Assembly (NCBI GenBank): GCA_965199595.1
Contig: OZ241182.1
Coordinates: 1,426,001 to 1,490,000 of the forward strand
Length of the DNA stretch: 64,000 nucleotides
Direction: 5' to 3'
From: JBBROS01 sp965199595
Lineage (GTDB): Bacteria > Pseudomonadota > Alphaproteobacteria > Acetobacterales > Acetobacteraceae
Shown: positions 62,598 through 64,000 of the stretch, in pieces
Layout: each line of letters opens with the position of its first letter
Numbering within the stretch: position 1 is the stretch's first letter
Notes under the pieces: model-generated
Told to the model about the DNA's origin: nothing
What the model saw: the letters and a program-made list of their open reading frames with translations, nothing else
Databases searched by the model: none
Position numbers and translations under genes: made by a program

Positions 62598-63992
62598 ATG
62601 GATACGAAATTCGACCTGATCGTCATCGGCGGCGGACCCGGCGGTTACGTCGCCGCCATCCGCGCCGCGCAGCTCGGCATGAAGGCGGCCGTGATCGAGC
62701 GCGAGCACCTGGGTGGCATCTGCCTCAACTGGGGCTGCATCCCGACCAAGGCGCTGCTGCGGTCCTCCGAGATCAACCATCTGCTGCACAACATGGGTGA
62801 GTTCGGCTTTTCCGCCGACAACATCCGCTTCGACCTGGACAAGGTGGTGAAGCGGTCGCGCGGCGTGGCGAAGCAGCTGGCCTCGGGCGTCGGGCACCTG
62901 TTGAAGAAGAACAAGATTGCAAGCTTCGACGGCGATGCGAAGCTGGCCGGGCCGCACAAGGTGGCGGTGAGCAAGGGCGGCCAGACGGTCGCCACGCTGG
63001 AAGCGCCGCACATCATCCTGGCGACCGGCGCGCGGGCCCGGCAATTGCCGGGTCTGGAAGGTGACGGCAAGCTGATCTGGACCTACCGGGAGGCCATGGT
63101 GCCGCCAGCGATGCCGAAGTCGCTGCTGGTGATCGGCTCCGGCGCCATCGGGATCGAGTTTGCCAGCTTCTATCGCAACATGGGCGCCGAGGTGACGATC
63201 ATCGAGCTGCTGGACCGCATCCTGCCGGTGGAGGATGAGGAGATCAGCGGTCTGGCGCGCAAGGCGTTCGAGAAGCAGGGCATCAGGATCCTGACCGGCG
63301 CCAAGGTGACGGGGGTGAAGAAGAACGCCGACAGCGTGACCGCGACCATCGATGCGGGCGGCACCATCAGCGAGATGACGGTGGACCGGGTGATCTCCGC
63401 CGTGGGCATCGTCGGCAACGTCGAGAAGCTGGGGCTCGAGGGCACCAAGGTCGTCATCGACCGCACGCACGTGGTCATCGACGGGTATTGCCGCACCGGG
63501 GAGCCCGGCGTCTATGCGATCGGCGACGTGACCGGGGCCCCCTGGCTGGCGCACAAGGCGAGCCATGAGGGCGTGATCTGCGTCGAGAAGATCGCCGGGC
63601 AGGACGTGCATCCGCTGGATGTCGGCAACATCCCGGGCTGCACCTACAGCCGGCCGCAGATCGCCTCCGTGGGCATGACCGAGGCGAAGGCCAAGGCGGC
63701 CGGCCACGAGGTGAAGGTCGGGCGCTTCCCGTTCATCGGCAACGGCAAGGCGATCGCCATGGGTGAGCCGGACGGGCTGGTGAAGACGGTGTTCGACGCC
63801 GCCACCGGCGAGCTGCTGGGCGCGCACATGATCGGCGCCGAGGTCACGGAGATGATCCAGGGCTACACCATCGCCCGCACGCTGGAGACCACCGAGACCG
63901 ACCTGATGAACACCGTGTTCCCGCACCCGACCGTGTCGGAGACGATGCACGAGTCGGTGCTGGGCGCGTATGGCCGGGCCATCCACTTCTGA
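62598..63992 (+). CDS. lpdA: dihydrolipoyl dehydrogenase (E3)
   Basis: A 464-residue flavoprotein disulfide reductase: FAD motif VIGGGPGGYVAAIRAAQLG, redox pair in GGICLNWGCIPTK, NAD motif VIGSGAIGIEFASF, and C-terminal HPHPTVSE-type FPHPTVSETMHE with the base His. It reoxidises lipoamide of PDH. Last gene of the operon; the stop is eight bases from the right edge. Confidence 0.97.
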   Translation: MDTKFDLIVIGGGPGGYVAAIRAAQLGMKAAVIEREHLGGICLNWGCIPTKALLRSSEINHLLHNMGEFGFSADNIRFDLDKVVKRSRGVAKQLASGVGHLLKKNKIASFDGDAKLAGPHKVAVSKGGQTVATLEAPHIILATGARARQLPGLEGDGKLIWTYREAMVPPAMPKSLLVIGSGAIGIEFASFYRNMGAEVTIIELLDRILPVEDEEISGLARKAFEKQGIRILTGAKVTGVKKNADSVTATIDAGGTISEMTVDRVISAVGIVGNVEKLGLEGTKVVIDRTHVVIDGYCRTGEPGVYAIGDVTGAPWLAHKASHEGVICVEKIAGQDVHPLDVGNIPGCTYSRPQIASVGMTEAKAKAAGHEVKVGRFPFIGNGKAIAMGEPDGLVKTVFDAATGELLGAHMIGAEVTEMIQGYTIARTLETTETDLMNTVFPHPTVSETMHESVLGAYGRAIHF

Positions 63993-64000
63993 CGCAAATG

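Overview
The window is a chromosomal stretch of a high-GC alphaproteobacterium, most likely a member of the Acetobacteraceae/Rhodospirillales. This rests on the overall base composition, on a pyruvate dehydrogenase operon whose E1-beta subunit carries its own lipoyl domain, on the order ybgC-tolQRAB-pal-cpoB-tilS-ftsH-folP, and on the family resemblance of many proteins. The genus cannot be read from the sequence alone. Nearly everything is core metabolism, envelope and DNA maintenance. I see no prophage, CRISPR array, transposase or rRNA/tRNA gene.

Layout. 0-10 kb: the start of an OpgC-like membrane protein, the flagellar placement pair flhF-flhG, NAD kinase, a coupled trio (phnW-like transaminase, formate-tetrahydrofolate ligase, chalcone-isomerase-like protein), then GDP-D-rhamnose genes (rmd, gmd) divergent from an FkbM methyltransferase that is interrupted by a frameshift. 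10-20 kb: a polyamine ABC transporter (potFGHI), two tandem class I aminotransferases, a GNAT acetyltransferase, malic enzyme fused to a phosphotransacetylase-like domain, and a membrane J-domain protein. 20-28 kb: racemase, GDPD, citrate synthase, nuclease-like and CHAD proteins, SixA-like phosphatase and an Fe-S (6-4) photolyase. 28-38 kb: a repair and nucleic-acid block (class I photolyase, PdeM nuclease, Lhr-like helicase, ruvC-ruvA) mixed with epmA and several very small lipoproteins. 38-43 kb: YmdB-like phosphodiesterase, 5-formyl-THF cyclo-ligase, a 6S RNA candidate, zapA, thiE and ruvB. 42.5-52.5 kb: the Tol-Pal operon, tilS, ftsH, folP. 52.5-64 kb: secG, pyrG, kdsA, eno, ftsB and the complete pdhA-pdhB-pdhC-lpdA operon.

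The most unusual content lies between the genes. Two clusters of long, back-to-back hairpins with CTAG-type ends sit directly at the stop codons of upstream genes (9885-9994 and 19806-20007). Two copies of a large terminal-inverted-repeat element related to the CCACAGAG...CTCTGTGG type lie at 16357-16530 and 42263-42428. A duplicated palindrome occupies the ruvC-ruvA junction and covers the ruvA ribosome-binding region. Inside genes, the FkbM frameshift at a hexanucleotide repeat and a sharp codon-usage break in the TolA C-terminal domain deserve a second look.
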